Notes under the pieces: generated by a model
The model's input: the letters and a program-made list of their open reading frames with translations, nothing else
Databases searched by the model: none
Told to the model about the DNA's origin: nothing
In this document: piece after piece, positions 23,901 through 38,900 of the stretch
Layout of the letters: each line of letters begins with the position of its first letter
Position numbering within the stretch: the stretch's first letter is position 1
Translations under genes and position numbers: made by a program
Assembly: GCF_964204645.1 (NCBI RefSeq)
Contig: NC_134031.1
Span: 16,923,307-16,987,306, forward strand
DNA from: Tubulanus polymorphus
Lineage: Eukaryota > Nemertea > Palaeonemertea > Tubulaniformes > Tubulanidae
DNA length: 64,000 nucleotides
Direction: 5' to 3'

Positions 23901-26900
23901 GGTTAGTTTAAGTGCATCCGTTGATATTTTTAAAGGTAATCTTAAGACCTTTTTAGCCAAACCTATTCTGTATTGTTTTATTACGCATGTATACTTAGTG
24001 ATTTTAACAGTTTCTTTGTACTGCGTTTTATATCGATTATTTTATAGATATGCGCTATATAAGAAAATATATTATTATTATTATTATTATTATTATTTAT
24101 TGGTTCATTTTCAATGGTTTTGATTGCGGCGAACATAAGACCCCTGCGAAAGTTTTCAAGAAGCCAAGAAGCCAACTGCTGTCATTGGCCGACTTCTTTT
24201 TCATTAATCACCGAATACGAATTATATAAATAATTCATGTTTTTTTTTCCTGAGCCAATTAAGAGGAAGATGACTAAACCCACACGTTAACCTAGATGTA
24301 TTTCTCTAATACGCACATACCAGTAATTATCCCCCCATGATCAACGAGTTTAATTACCAAATTGTATATGCGTTCGTTCGTCGGGGTGCGACAAAAATAT
24401 CGTGACGACATATAATTTATAGAAGCAATTCGTGCATCTGAGTCTATGTGCGCAATAGTATAATATCATCTAATTTTGGTGAACTAGTGTGACTGTACGC
24501 GATACCAATGCCTCCTGCCAATACGTCTGACCACCGACATCGCTCTCATGTCCACACTTATCCCGCCAGGATAGCTTGGACAGCCCAGATAAGCACGGCG
24601 ATAAGCATCACAGGCATGGTGGTCGCGTGACCGCCTAATTCGCAACACAACGCTTCGATTCTGTCCATCGAAAAATAGCGAGGAAATATTATGTAGAAAC
24701 GAATTCGGTGAACTGAACTTAAAAATGATCTAACAATCTCGATTATGACCACAAAAATTTGATTTAAAATGAACGACCGATTCTACAAAGAACTAATTGA
24801 TATAAATCATTCGCCAATTACAGGTAATGAAATCATTATACAATAGAACTGAATTATTCATATATGATTGTGAACACGACACTAGGAACTGGGAAAATAT
24901 CTATTTATCGCCCGATTGTGATTTCAAATTACATCGATAAAAAGCAGTTAATTACTTTCAAAATCAAAATAGAAGGTAATAAAACCACGTAAGCGCGAAA
25001 CGCCAGTCCAATCGACAGAAATCAGTGTTGCGTGGCAACTTGAAAACGATGTGATACAATTAATTGGCTTTTCATTGGGGGTGGGGGAGGGGGTCGCAAC
25101 AGAAAATTTCAGATTATCGATAAAGATTAAATACAACCAGAAATACGAGTATATAGATATATAGATGATTTTACCATCAGGTAGATCTGAAATAGAAGAT
25201 AATATACGCAGCTTGTAAGTAAAAAGTAAAGCTCATCTTTGAAAAAAAAATACAGATTAATCTAACAACGTTACACGTTGTTTCCTACTAGAGAAACGTG
25301 ATATATTCCGAAATACCCGTTACGCGATGTTATCAAACGTAAAGGGGCAGCGAAGCGTAATTTATGGAATCTATCCCTGATAACCAGACAAGAAGAGAGG
25401 GTGAGGGAGTATTCTCTGAACGGAGACGAGATTAGACTGCTCACGATTTCGAGCGGGTCCGATTTCATTTCGAGTAGAGACAAAAATCAACTGATATAAT
25501 ATAGCCGCGATCGGATGAGCATTTTTTTGCCAAACATTCGCGCGGGTACCAAATGGGCCGTGCCAGATTTTCTAATTAGGCACGGGACAAATTTGATTCG
25601 GGACCCGATCCGTGCCAATTTGGCCCGGGCCAAATCATCTCCGCACGATCGCGGCTCCACGCGTATCTGTCTAACAGACGTTGAAGTGGCTACAGTGATT
25701 TTCATTACACAATATACGCTCCGATTCACTCGTGCCGATTCACTCGATTCACTCGACTGACTTATATTAAAAAGCGATACGTTTATAGGGGATTTTTATT
25801 GCCTACGAACGATGAGAGACCGATCACCAGCGCTGGTAAAACAGACTAAAGTGCCGGCTGAAGTACTGAATTATCGATCGCTGTTAAATTCGATCAGAAT
25901 GATCGTTGTATGAATATATACTCGATACAGACCGGATAATGAACGATGAATAACTAGAATAGAATAGTATCTGTGCCGGGGCGGATCCAGGGGGAATCGT
26001 ACGAGTCCATCAAATATTTTTGAGTGCCCTTTTTCATTTTTTCAACAAAGATAGTTGGTGCATTTCAGTGCGGTCGTGCCCTTAATATTGCCTCTTTGGA
26101 CATCGAAGTGCCTTTTGGGATGTTCGTCAAAATTGGCCTCTTGCTTCTGCTTTGTAATGACGCTAGCATAAAAATTTCATAAGTAACAGCGTTACTCGTT
26201 TTAATGAATTGACATTATAATCGCAGAGTTGCAGTTTTCGAAGCAGCACGCGATGATAATATTTGTTGGCTGAATATGGTTTAATCTTAAGAAACGAAGC
26301 CAAAACACCTTCATATTTCACTCAGTGCTTGAAGGACTTCATTGAGTCGAATTTATACCATTCGATACCTCACTGTTCAGGATGCCCTTTCAGTGCTGAC
26401 ATCAATACGCGAAAGTGCTGGAGATGATTTGAAAATTTAAAAAAATTCCACCGCAGCGCGTTGAATAACAGGTATACCGCTATAGTACATCGTATCATTA
26501 GTTACTAACATTACCCCATGTTTGACAGGTGCTGCCATCTTTCAATAGAGATTAGAACTAATTTCTAATAACATCAATACACCATGGTGCGGCGTACTAG
26601 CAAAGTCCATCACCGATTTATACACTTTGTTGTGGTGTAAACGCACTGAAAGGGTTAAGTCTTTGAAATATAGCACCACAGGTATGGAATACATTTCCCG
26701 ATATATGAAATACTTGATGATTTTCTGCTATGTGTATATAATGGGCCTCTGAAAAGTCTGTTTTCATTTTCTGAAGAACTGCTGAAAACTCTTACTGGAT
26801 ATTGAATGACATTGTGATAACGTGCTCACGTATATAAATGCATTTACAACTCCACGAATCACATTAGAATCAAAATGAAAATTGTCAGTTACTTTCACTT

Positions 26901-29900
26901 CAGCGCATAAAAAAGCTCTATTTCTCGCATAAAATGCTTTTTGAATAATTCGATAAAGCTATCTTTACCACACAGCACCGCGCATCTGCTCAATAGAAAA
27001 TAGAAAACATCTTCTGCTTATGATAGATTTTTCGTGTTTTTAAATTGTAGCAGGTCAATGGAGGTTTGAGAACGCTTCGAAACTTTTATTCTCGAAATCA
27101 ATGCGGCTTTCGCTTTCTGGCTTATCGATGGAATTCAAATGTAGTTCTTTTTTAAATCTATAGACGCGACTCGGGAAGGCACTCCACGTTTTCGGATAAA
27201 GATAGAAGCTGTTGAAAATTAATAATACGTTTCGTAAAATCGAAAGGTCGCGTGGTGGTACCCAATAATATTTGTTCAGCGACGGAAAAAGCCAAAGGGA
27301 CAAAATGCTAATGGACAATTAGGCAATCGATATCGAAGGAAGATAAATATTCGCTGAAAGCAAAGTCTTGTATAATAGCTTACCTGCCGGGCAAGGCTTC
27401 GCCCAAACAAGTAATAAAACATATCCTGAAAATATTCACGAATTCAGTAAAAGACGCTAGGGAAACAGAAGGCTTTTTACCAGGCGTCGAATTAACGACG
27501 TCGTTCTTCGAGTAGGATATTACGCCGGTTTTGAGAATCGCTTTTTATGAGCGCGGATTTAACGGCAACACGCGAAACATCTACTCAATCGAGGACTCGT
27601 TCAACTCCTCATTAAAAGTTGTTTTTGAAGAACGCGAACGATGACACGCTTTCAAGTTTTAAATCGAACATGAAAACCATGGATCAATCGAAGGGAAGTC
27701 TCTTCTAAAGCGAGGAGCAAGCGTTTATGCACGACGTCAAGGAATTAGAAGCGCATACTCTTTATGGAATTGTTGAAAAAGGAAATTGATGCAAACTATA
27801 AGGTATCGGATGCCCAGATTAATGAAGTTGGACCTATGTGAGTGTGTGTGAAATCATCCAGTAGAAGATTGTCTTCTTTTTCCATTGCGCGAAGCTGCTT
27901 CTTACCTTTTTCTTTTTCTGCAAGATGACTTTCACTCCGGACGTGGAAACTGCTAAAGTCACCTTCTTCTTTTTGATCGCTTTCGCCTTGAACTCGTACT
28001 GCAATGGATAAACACGCGGACTGAATTATTAAAGGGTTTACGCGACGTTCGAACGACTTTTAAATGAAATTTAAAAAAATCTAAAGCAATAATTAGTATG
28101 ATTCAATTCTTCTGTTACATTCAAGCAATAAATCAAAAATGAGTAACTTTAAATTATAAAGAGATAAAGCCCTAACTCAATGTGAACAAGAAAACTTAAT
28201 TGAAAGTTTATCAACGCCTTGAAAAATAGCACACATATATTGCTTAATATTGTCGACAATGAATAATATGATATAAATTACATAATATCTATAATCAATG
28301 AAGTTATTATGTATTTGAATATAAGGCAAACTCAACCAGTGGCAAATTCCACCATTGGCAAACTCAACCAGTGGCAAATTCTACCATTGGCAAACTCAAT
28401 CAGTGGCAAACTCAACCAGTGGCAAATTCCACCCTTGGCAAACTCAACCATTGGCAAACTCAACCAGTGGCAAATTCTACCATTGGCAAACTCAACCAGT
28501 GGCAAATTCTACCATTGGCAAACTAAACCAGTGGCAAACTCAACCAGTTGCAAATTCTACCATTGGCAAACTCAATCAGTGGCAAACTCAACCAGTGGCA
28601 AACTAAACCAGTGGCAAATTCTACCATTGGCAAACTCAATCAGTGGCAAACACTCAAGGAATACACAACATCGTCTACACAGAAAACAATGACAATATCG
28701 TTACAATTCCGTGATATCTGAAATCCTGTGAGACGTCGGAACGATAGCTTACAAATTACCCGAGTGGAAATGATTTATAACTTTCTCCCTCTCGATGAAA
28801 GGTAGAAATAAGATGGATAGGTGTACGCGCTGTAGCATTATTGCTGCTGAAGAATCCTGATTCTCTGGAGGCAAGTTGTTCTCATCAATTAACCACCTAC
28901 TGAAGAGTATATAGTCGAGTCTGGTTGAAATAGTTCAACCGCGGATATACCGCCTCTCGAGCCGAACATCTATACTTAAGCCATTTTTTGCGCAAGTAGC
29001 TTTCGTTACATGTATCTGTTAGAAAAAAACAACAATTCATCGTCGCTGATAAAACTTCGGCATTCCCGATAATGAAGCCGAAGGGCTTTATCTGGTTTTA
29101 TCCGGGATCTCAGCAGCTCCATCAGCTGCAAGCGGCATTTCTCAGACTGATTAAGATTATGTAAGTACAAGATAAAGTAAAGAAGCAAGAAATAGTTATG
29201 TATACCTAATATCAGGGAACAGCACTTGATGTAATGATGAATGTAAGTTGTCCCTTTGGGGGCCATAGTAATCCAATCCGGGGCTCAATTAGTGATTGGC
29301 TCTGGAGCTTTGATGGCTGAAGCTTTCGAGGGTACTCATAGAAAATATTTTCTATTGGAAGAAATATGGTTAATTGGAAAGCCAGTGATTGCTGACAAAG
29401 TGCTCACGAAGAATATAAGTTCTCTGGGGAGAGGCTGACCACATCGCCCGACAGGTCGTATACCTCCTAGTGAATATACCATGAAAAAATTGCCACAGTA
29501 GTTAGAACCAGTAATTGATACGCTGAGTTTTCAAGAAATACATAATTGTACAGGGGGAAAAGTTGCCCACTTCTTCAATCATCGAATATCATGAGAAGAA
29601 TCTCCGCCGGTAATAAGGACTTCGCCGCGACAATTGATGCGTCTACAGTTTTCAGCCTCTAACCGTCGAGATGCCGCGCGGTTAAATGACAGGTAAGGAA
29701 ATCCGTTTGACAGTCGATTGACTGCAATTGATCGCATGAATGCCAATGTTTCACGTTCGCTGCGAAAAGTCGATAACACTAATCTCGACGTGACAGAGCG
29801 AGAATAACTTTCTTCGATTCCTTGAAAAAAGTCTCCGCCGATGAGAACGATTCCACGCGCCACGCGCGTGTGTGTAAAATTAACCGTCTGAATGGCGGTT

Positions 29901-32900
29901 TTTAACGCCGGTTATTATTACGCAGCTATTGCAGTAGAGAAGATAGGATTCTACGACGAAAACGTTTTGTCACGTTTGCCTGGGAGAGAATTGTTCAGCA
30001 TCTGATTAAGAATTGATGGAGTTTCCAGTCGGTAGTCGTATTCATAAGCATAAACAAAAATAACGCGAAAGAACGAAGTGTAACTCGATGCATCTGTTGA
30101 CACTGGCGACCACTTCTCTGTGCCGGCATTATATCGCATGAATCATGGTCATTGCTCTCGGTTTCCAGTAACCGGTTAACGTCAGAAGAACAACCATATA
30201 TGCATAAACATATCTACAGTACGTTCTAAGATGTTCTACCAACAGAAACATTGAAGATGGTTTCCATTGTCAAGTGACTGTCTATAATTGAAACAAATGA
30301 ACGAAAAACCTATAATATTGAAGGAAAACTAGGAGAGAAGTGACACTTTGACTCAATTGCTGTGGGCCATTTATAAAACTGAACATCTTGAAAATGGCTC
30401 AGTCAAAATTCAGTCAAAATGTCGCCACTCTCATATGTTCATCTTCAATTTTGTGATGTTTATTCTTCAACATCGCAGATCAACAGAAAATCTGACATTG
30501 GAATCACACAAGCATTTTTTTGCCCGGAACAACTGTTCACACGGGTGTCAAATGGCCAGACGGCCCAGAATTGGCCCTAACAAAAAGGTCGGACCAGGCC
30601 TGAGCCATATTTATTGTTGCATGTGAATTGCAACTGGTTCACTTCGTTTTGTTTAAGCATTGTTTAGTATCGAGTGAATGGATTACGTGTGAACGCACTC
30701 TCTAATACAGGCCAAATTTTACTCCAGATCCTGTGCCAAATCATCTCCGCATGATCATGGCTTTAATGTTCCAGTTGAAGATGAATATTTGAAACAAAAG
30801 GCCCAGATGTTGGAAAGAAAAGGCAATTTTCAAAGTGGACAGCAGCAGTAGCACAACATCATGAGATTATCAGACGACAAGCCGCAGAAAAACTACTTCC
30901 GAATGACTGCAATCAGAGGCTGGCGTTCTTTACTGCAGGCAACAATTTGTCCGTATCGCGACAACCTTAATTACGCATTCATCCCTCATGTACAATACAT
31001 TCCACGCGACAAGAAATTAAATTCCCATAAGACCAAACCGAGTCCCGCGGCCATTTTCCGCAAAAAGAATCAATTCGGTTTATTCCCGTCGTCGTGCACG
31101 CGCGCGCGTCCTCACGAGTGACGGCGAAATCACCCCGGTTACCCGGGCGCCGGAAAACAATTAAATTTACCTCGCAAAAACACACCCGTGGCAAGCGGCG
31201 AAGTTGCGTCTCTGCGGAGAGCCGAGGCTAATTGACAGTTGCGCGGACTTCTTAATCACGAGAACCGTCGACAGCGGGATTTAATGGTTTTTCGTCGTCG
31301 AATAAAGCAGCCCGAGACGCCCAAGGTACAATCGACGATGCTTTTAACAAATAAACGGCTTGTTAATGCAAAGAAACCGGTGTGTACGCTAACACACAGG
31401 CAATATTGTGTACACACTAAATGGCGGATAATGGAGTCTCTTGACGAAAAAACGATTCCCGTGAATTAGCCATCGTGATGTAACACTAACCGGCACTCAG
31501 AGACAGCTCTCACGTAAACGTGATAATCTTGATTTATATATTCATTAAGATAATTAGATTAGTCAACAAAGATAGAGGAAATGAGAAAATGAATTGCCCA
31601 TGGGCAAAGTGGTTTACCTTGAAAACTGGAGATTGTTCGGAGCAAGGGCATTGCTTATGAGAAATCTTTCTAATTCTTGAGTTCAAAGTTCTATTTTATA
31701 TTGTATTTCATCTTTTTCGAAGAATTATTTTGTAGTCAAATAAGATAAAAAATATACATTTGTTTACGGTCTATGTCCAATAATTAATTAATCAAATTTT
31801 GGTCTTGCCCACTAATCCGAGAACGGTGGAGCCGCTCCTCATGAATAACTTTAAATCGAAAATGAATTGGAAATAATTCATGTAGTCTCGGCAGACAAAG
31901 CTTACGACTTGACACTCCTTCAGTCCAGTCGGATTTCTGACTAGGAACCCGCCCATTAATTCTGCAAATAGTCGGGCAAACGACTCCTGAAGTCGTAAGA
32001 CTGATGTGAGCCATTAAGCGGCGAAACGCCATCAGCACAAATTCAATCGGCAATCAACAAGTAATTAGGGAAAACGAGCAGAATCGAATGAACGTTTAAT
32101 CACTGTTTCTCCAGACGTAATAAGCTGCATTTCTTTTCAAAACGCTCGCTCGAAACTGATTGAATTCATCGGCCGCAAAGTCGTTAATGAAAGCGCAGTA
32201 AAATTACGAATGACTTTCAGGCAATTATCGCCAGACGAAATGAAGACTAAATGCGATACGATGTGTTACCGCGCCGGTTGTGCTTCACTCGCTGTACGAC
32301 AAATGATAAAACGGTGTTCGTTGAATAGAGACACAACACGCTACTGTTCGATATACTGTAGCGTTCTCTTTTTCGTGTTATGTTGTGGTATCCGAAAAAA
32401 ACTTTCACTGGCTTTTTTTTAAACAAACTGATGACAATGGTTTACGCGATTTAGAGGCTGTTGCATGCGACATAAACGAAATTACAAACAACGACCTTTT
32501 TCTATGTTTGAATACGGTCTGCTCTAAACAAATGCACCTGCGTGTGAACACAGGATTGATTAGAACACGGACATACATGTCCACGATGAGAGCGGTCACT
32601 TAGATCATCAAACACGTTCACAATACACTCTACATTCTAAACTTAGTCCCATGTTCTCCGCAACATATTTTAGAGGGGCGGCCACCCCTTTCATTCTAAA
32701 TTCAACCCCTCTGAAAATGAGGTACCCCTCATCAAATATCAGCTGCTCCTACCAGAATGGATATCAAATATTCTATCGACGATGATAATTTCTTTGAAAT
32801 ATATTGAGCTAATGGAGAATAGACGATTACACCTAAGTTAGGGACTCTATTTTCTGTCTATGTTTTAGGGGCGATTGAAAACCTTGCTAGTTCAGCAGCC

Positions 32901-35900
32901 GTGATTTCATACACTCAACAATGAATGCAGCCCCTTAAAAATTCCAGCACATGGATAACACTGTTGTCCGTTTCAATTTAGAACAGACACTCGTGAAAGG
33001 TCCATTTTTTTAGCCCGTTTAAAATTGTATGCCTATGCACTGCATTGATTTGGTTCTGGTCCACAGGTACGAACCAACCACCTGATAATGATACATACCC
33101 TAACCCTACCCTTAACCACTAGACCCTAATTTCCGCAGTTGAAAAAGCGGCCATTTTGTTTTTGAGGATCGTTCGCTTGGTTATAGCATGTACTCGAGAG
33201 TCCATGGTTATAGGAACTGACATTTAGCGCGAAACACGAGCGGCTATTTCATTCCCTTCAAACGGAGTCGTGTTGACGGATGAATACGGCGCTCGCCGCT
33301 CAACCCGGAGCATCCTTCGTTTACGAGTACGAAACTGAATTACTTCGCGTCATTGTTACGATGTGTTCGGGTTTCGCAATCAGTTTACGACCGTCGACGA
33401 TTCGATGAATTACCGAGCGAAATTACGATAATTCCGAACACCGACCGCGCGTCGATCTCGAAAATTGCTTTTCAATTTCGGCGTCGTTACCGTCAAAGTC
33501 AGTTTGCGCGTTCTCCCTGATTTCTGATGCGTCGTCTGTTTGCGTCGTAATGAGCGCGTATTTAACGACGCGACATCGAACCGCGAAAACCTTCGCAAAT
33601 TCTATTTACGATACACGAGACACAAACTTCCCCCCTACCCCCCCCCCGAAGTAGTTTCCCAAGGCGATTCATCGTTACTTACCATCGGAAAACTTTCCCA
33701 AGGCGATTCATCGTTACTTACCATCGTAAAACTTATCACGAGTTCAACTACTCGTTTTGTAATCTTTTTGAATTATTGTCAACCACGAAATAGAAATCGG
33801 GAAATAGAAATAGATCTGAAAAATCGAATTTATCACAAGGAAGTTTAAGTGCAAAAACGACGGTCGTATTAGAGAAGTCAATTTAGATACGACTACTCAA
33901 ACAGACCCTTGGCACTTCTAGCGGCAACAAAAAGCACTTTATCGCCGTAAATATAGTCGAAAGTTTTGATTCAGTGAGGCCACTTTTTATATATTTGATT
34001 CATCTTTTTCCTTGACTACTCCTTGACATGCACGTTGTTTTCCATGACTTCATCTGCTAAGAATCCGATCAATTAACACAGTCAAATAAGCAAGACTTAC
34101 GGAAACTTTTGATTTTACGTGTGATCTAGCAATCTCAACCTGACTCTCCCCAGATTTTTAGCATTTTAGCAAAATTACCCGACTTTTTTATTCCTAATTT
34201 TTTTCAAAGAAAATTACCTGACACTATTGATAAATCAAAATATCAGGTTTTGTGGTGAAAATATAGAGAGACAATGATAACGAAAGACAAAGTCCGAAAA
34301 TGTTTTCTAGAGCCAGTAGATCATTAGATCTAATAGTCGTAATTCTAATTCCACCACTTTTCCCTGATTTCCAGGTTAGCCTGAAAAATACATAAACTTC
34401 TCCAATAAAGAAAAGTCGAGTAAGAGTTTGATAAAAATGGTTATTTACGCAGTGGAAGCAAATAGTACATGCACCGGGTAGATGATGGTAGTGTGAATGG
34501 AACAAGATACAGTCAATAATTCAGAGCAATAACCAGAGTGAATAACAACCCCCTCATTGGCAATAAAACACACACTAGGTAATACCATCAAATAATAATG
34601 TGATTGAAGCCGTACAAGACGAGATAAACTGTTTTATAAGTAGATTGATATCAGGGGGTGAGTTTGATTTGATGTATCTAGTAAAACTTTCCGAGCGACC
34701 TGGATTTCAGGCATTGAAGTTTTTTTTGAAATACGAATATTATTTGCAGCAATTTGAGAGTTAGCTGGAAACTGTAGCCTTGGCTCTTAGAATGGCGAAA
34801 ACAGTGTTTAGTTACTGCGATGACGAAAATCGAAGGCATCACAGTCTGTGACTCCAAGTTCCGAAAAATTAATGCAGAGGAGTAGAAAAGATACATGCAT
34901 AAGTGCCCTTTGAGGTTCCGCAGAAAACTGTTCTACAAATGAATTTACGTAAAAATTCACATCTTCATCTAAATTTTCATATTTCCGGATTTTTCAAAGA
35001 AATTCCAACATTAAGAATTTTTCACATTTTTCATATCAATTTCAACGCTACGACATGATGGGATCCGATGTACTGAATTTACGAGCAGGTATCTGCTAAC
35101 AATTTACAACACATATTCAAGAAGTTATCGAAACAACTAAGACTCTTTCATCGCCATGTAAGTCTGTAAGTCTGATCGTTAGGACCCGTGTTGCTCGTAA
35201 AGCTAGCTGATTTGTTTTATGATATATTGCTACCAAAAGAAATACCGGGATAAAATATAAGGAAATTTCCAGGTCACATCCGCGAACATAATCGAATACG
35301 ATCAAATCGGGTGTGAAATAGGCGTAATGATACGAATACTAATTATATGATAATTACGTGCAATATTAATGAACCTCTGAATGCGATAACGATGATAAGT
35401 ATCGGTTTCATGTTGTTGTGATCGCAATTAACAATGACGTTAAAGCCAATCGTTGTTTGATTACGGAGCCCGGGTCTCAGTCCGTTTGATAGGTACGTCT
35501 CATTAGGGAGTAATTACACCGCGCACCGCTGCGATGTTGATTCGTTTCCGTGATCAGCATCCGAGCAGCACCACCGGTAACAAGATGATTTCACCTGCGA
35601 AATTCAAATTGCTCCGGTCAGGACTTCGTTTATCGCGTGTCTGCGGAGGAAGAGATTTGTCGATGGAGAGCGGTAAATAACAGCTTACGATCAGCAGCTT
35701 ACACAGTAATACATCCATCATTCGCGACATCATTAACGAATCAGCGTTTAAACCTGAAGTCACACCTCATTTGTGGCTTATAGCTGTGAAATGTCAGTCG
35801 GACGAACGCAGAATGACAAAACATAACTCAAAACAAATCCCAAATCCGACTACGAATTTGATCGTAAAAAGCGTTTCGTTCAACAAATTAGAACGGGCAT

Positions 35901-38900
35901 CTTAAACTCATAACTGTTTCAAAATCGATCATCGCTCATTTTATTCAGGTCGCTATCTTAAGCACTATCATTGATTTGCTTTGGTTTGTGTCTTGAGAAG
36001 GGGTGTAACGATTAAGAGAAGTGACAGTGATATTACGCGCACTCAACGGGGATCGAAACCAGGTCTCGTAAGTAGAAAGCAAAAACCAGTAGACCAATAG
36101 AACTAGTCCACTTGGTCAGTGGTTATACAGCTTGTCCTATATTCCTAACAGACGTAACCAAACTTTTTCATTCCCGGACTTTCTTTTTAAAGAAAAGGAA
36201 ATTCCCTGACACCATTGATAAATATCCGGTGTTTTGGTGATAATATAGAGAGACAATGATAACGAAAGACTAAGTCCGAAAATGTTTTTTAGAGCCAGTA
36301 GATCATTCGTTGTTCTGACTGTATTCCAATAGTAAGGAGACCAGGAATCGAACCTAGGTCTCAAGTGTGGTAAGCAAGTGTGCTAACCAGTACACCAATA
36401 CAACTGTCTGTCTTGGCCAGTGGTTAAACAGCTTGTCCTTATGCCTAACAGGGGGGGGGTTCCCATGATAAAATAGATGATAAAATAGATAAACGAATCA
36501 AGAATCTGTTAGTTCTTTATGGATATTCAAATCCGAATACGACTTCATTGAATTCAAAATCCGGTATCACTGTCACATGCATGCTTTTGAGAAAGCGCGA
36601 TTCACTTAATCATATCAGACAGCTTTCAGACATTGCAGATCGTTCTAGATTTTGAAATTCTGAAAACTTACATAATTTTCATAATCAAGCCATGCGACCG
36701 CGCGGTAGAGCGTGCGGCGACGTTCTCAAGTCGTCATTCATTTTTCGCATCGATTTTGACAATTTTTCAATAACGACGCTTAAGAGCGAAGGGAATGAAC
36801 GAACGAACGTGCGCTAGAGAGAAACAAGACAACTCAATCATTCGAACACACACTGCCTTCAATCGCGGTCATGAATTTTTCATTAGCCGCCGATTCTTTT
36901 CAATCCGTCGCCGGATTTCCGATAGCGCAAAAACGAAAAAAGATGATAACGTAAAGTCTAACTCGGATCCGATCCTCAGGACACTCATGTCGCATCGCGA
37001 GGTCGAATCGTCGATTCGGCTAAGATTCTTTTGTCGGATCTTAGCTACGCTCAGGTCACCCTAGATCCACGATCGTTTTGAACCGAACGCTTAACCCTTT
37101 CAGTGCGACTACACCACAGTGCAGTGTTTAAATCAGTGATAGATTTTTCTAGTACACTGCAATGCGGTGTATTGATGTAGTTGGTAATTATCTCTCTTGA
37201 AAAATGGCAGCACCCGTCAAACATAGAAATATTAGTAACTTACGATACACCGCGCCGCGGTGTAGACGCATTATAGTGGTATTCCCATTATTCAACACAC
37301 TAGGGTGGAATTTCTAAAAATTTTCAAATTATCTCCAGCACTATAGGGTATTAATTAGTCAGCACTGAAAGGGTTAAGTCATGTGATGTAACATCGCTGT
37401 TCATTGGCTGCGAACTTACGATCGGTCATGAGTGCACTCAGGTAACGTAAGATACATTCCGAGCATCGTAAAAAATAGTATATGTACGATTGGCTTTTGA
37501 TTGGTCTTGCGATCAGTTTTAACAATCAGTACATTCATTTGTGTCCTGAGTTGAGACGTGGTTGAACCATCTTTTTCATTGGTAGGGATTCAATTCAATT
37601 CAATTCAATATATATATATTTGCATAGAAAAGGTTAACATATATACAATCTACACAGGCCTAGCCAGAAAGGCCGCTTAATGCTCGCATTCATACAACAA
37701 AACAAAACAAAGTACCGTAACAAAAATATACACAAGTAAATATGTAAATACAAGGTCCTCATTAGACGTGGACATAAAATCATATGAATAAAGATTGCTT
37801 TCCACGTTCACGGCGCATCAGCGGCAGTTGTAAATGTCCCACTAGTTTTACGAGCGAGCGGTTTCATGAGCGTCGTAAAAAGGTGACTGGAAGTTCAATC
37901 GCAGGACGATGCTGATGTCACGATGGTTAAACAGCGGTGGGTCATCATCTCCCGATGGATCGCAGGGCCGAGTCGTGTCGGGTACGTAGAACACGTACAA
38001 GCGCCACCGGCGCGCGATATTACGATCGCTGAATACCGATCAGGCTTTTTAATCAGCTAATGGCCAGGTCAATGCGGAAATTGCCAGGATGCCATCGGTT
38101 AAAAAGCGAATTGTGAATCTCATCCTGATATGGCAATCCGGAACATTATATTTCATTAGCCGCGATCACTTGAGCACTTTCGGCCCAAAGCAACTGTTCA
38201 CAAGGGTGCCAAATGGACCCGTGCCTGTTTGGCCCTACCCAAATTCCTATTGGTCATAATGGTTCGTGTGAACTGGTGCTGGAAGTGATTTGATTCACTT
38301 CGCTTTGTTCAAGCATTGTTTAGTATCGAGTGAATGGTTTAAGCGTGAATGCGCTCTCTCTAATTAGACACAGACCAAATATGACTCGGGCCTAACCCAT
38401 GGCAAATCTGCTAGGGCCGAGTAATCTGCGTGTGATCACGGCTATTAATATTCGCCAGAAGTTCTACATATCTATTTCAAAAATGAATATTTTTTTCGGA
38501 TAAAACCCAATTTCAAGGCCCACAGATACTTATGATCAATTGTAAATCATGGTTGCACTTAAGGATCTGATTTCATAATAGGTTAATACTGTAACCGTGG
38601 GCAACATTTCTAGAGATTACTGTCATTAGCACTCAGCGTCTGATAATTGCTACTGTTACTTATCCGACTATTGATAACGATTTATGCCTAGGGGTAACTT
38701 CAATACCCAAAATAGATAAACGCAGTTATTATCATCAGACAAATGACGATGGACCTCTGGCATCCGGCATATCAACAAGCGAGAGAAAATTCGTACACTT
38801 CCTCTTAAGCTTTAATTATGTTTTTCGATTGATAGGGAGTTCGATGAGTGCGTCGACGATGCGGGGCTCGGTATTTTAGAAATGCGCGATACGACACAAT

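Larger units (their letters stand above)
24101..27905. other. NOS1AP intron between PTB exons, no nested gene seen
   Basis: Contains family B copy 2 and a family C copy. GGGGCGGATCCAGGGGG at about 25979 looks like a transposon terminus. The 64-codon frame at 24558-24752 (minus), ending in a hydrophobic stretch, is not supported by splice signals or similarity. Confidence 0.45.

Noticed and set aside
28309..28692. 127-codon frame with repeated [14 protein letters not shown] peptides
   Set aside because: Entirely explained by the 16-bp minisatellite, which is open in several frames.
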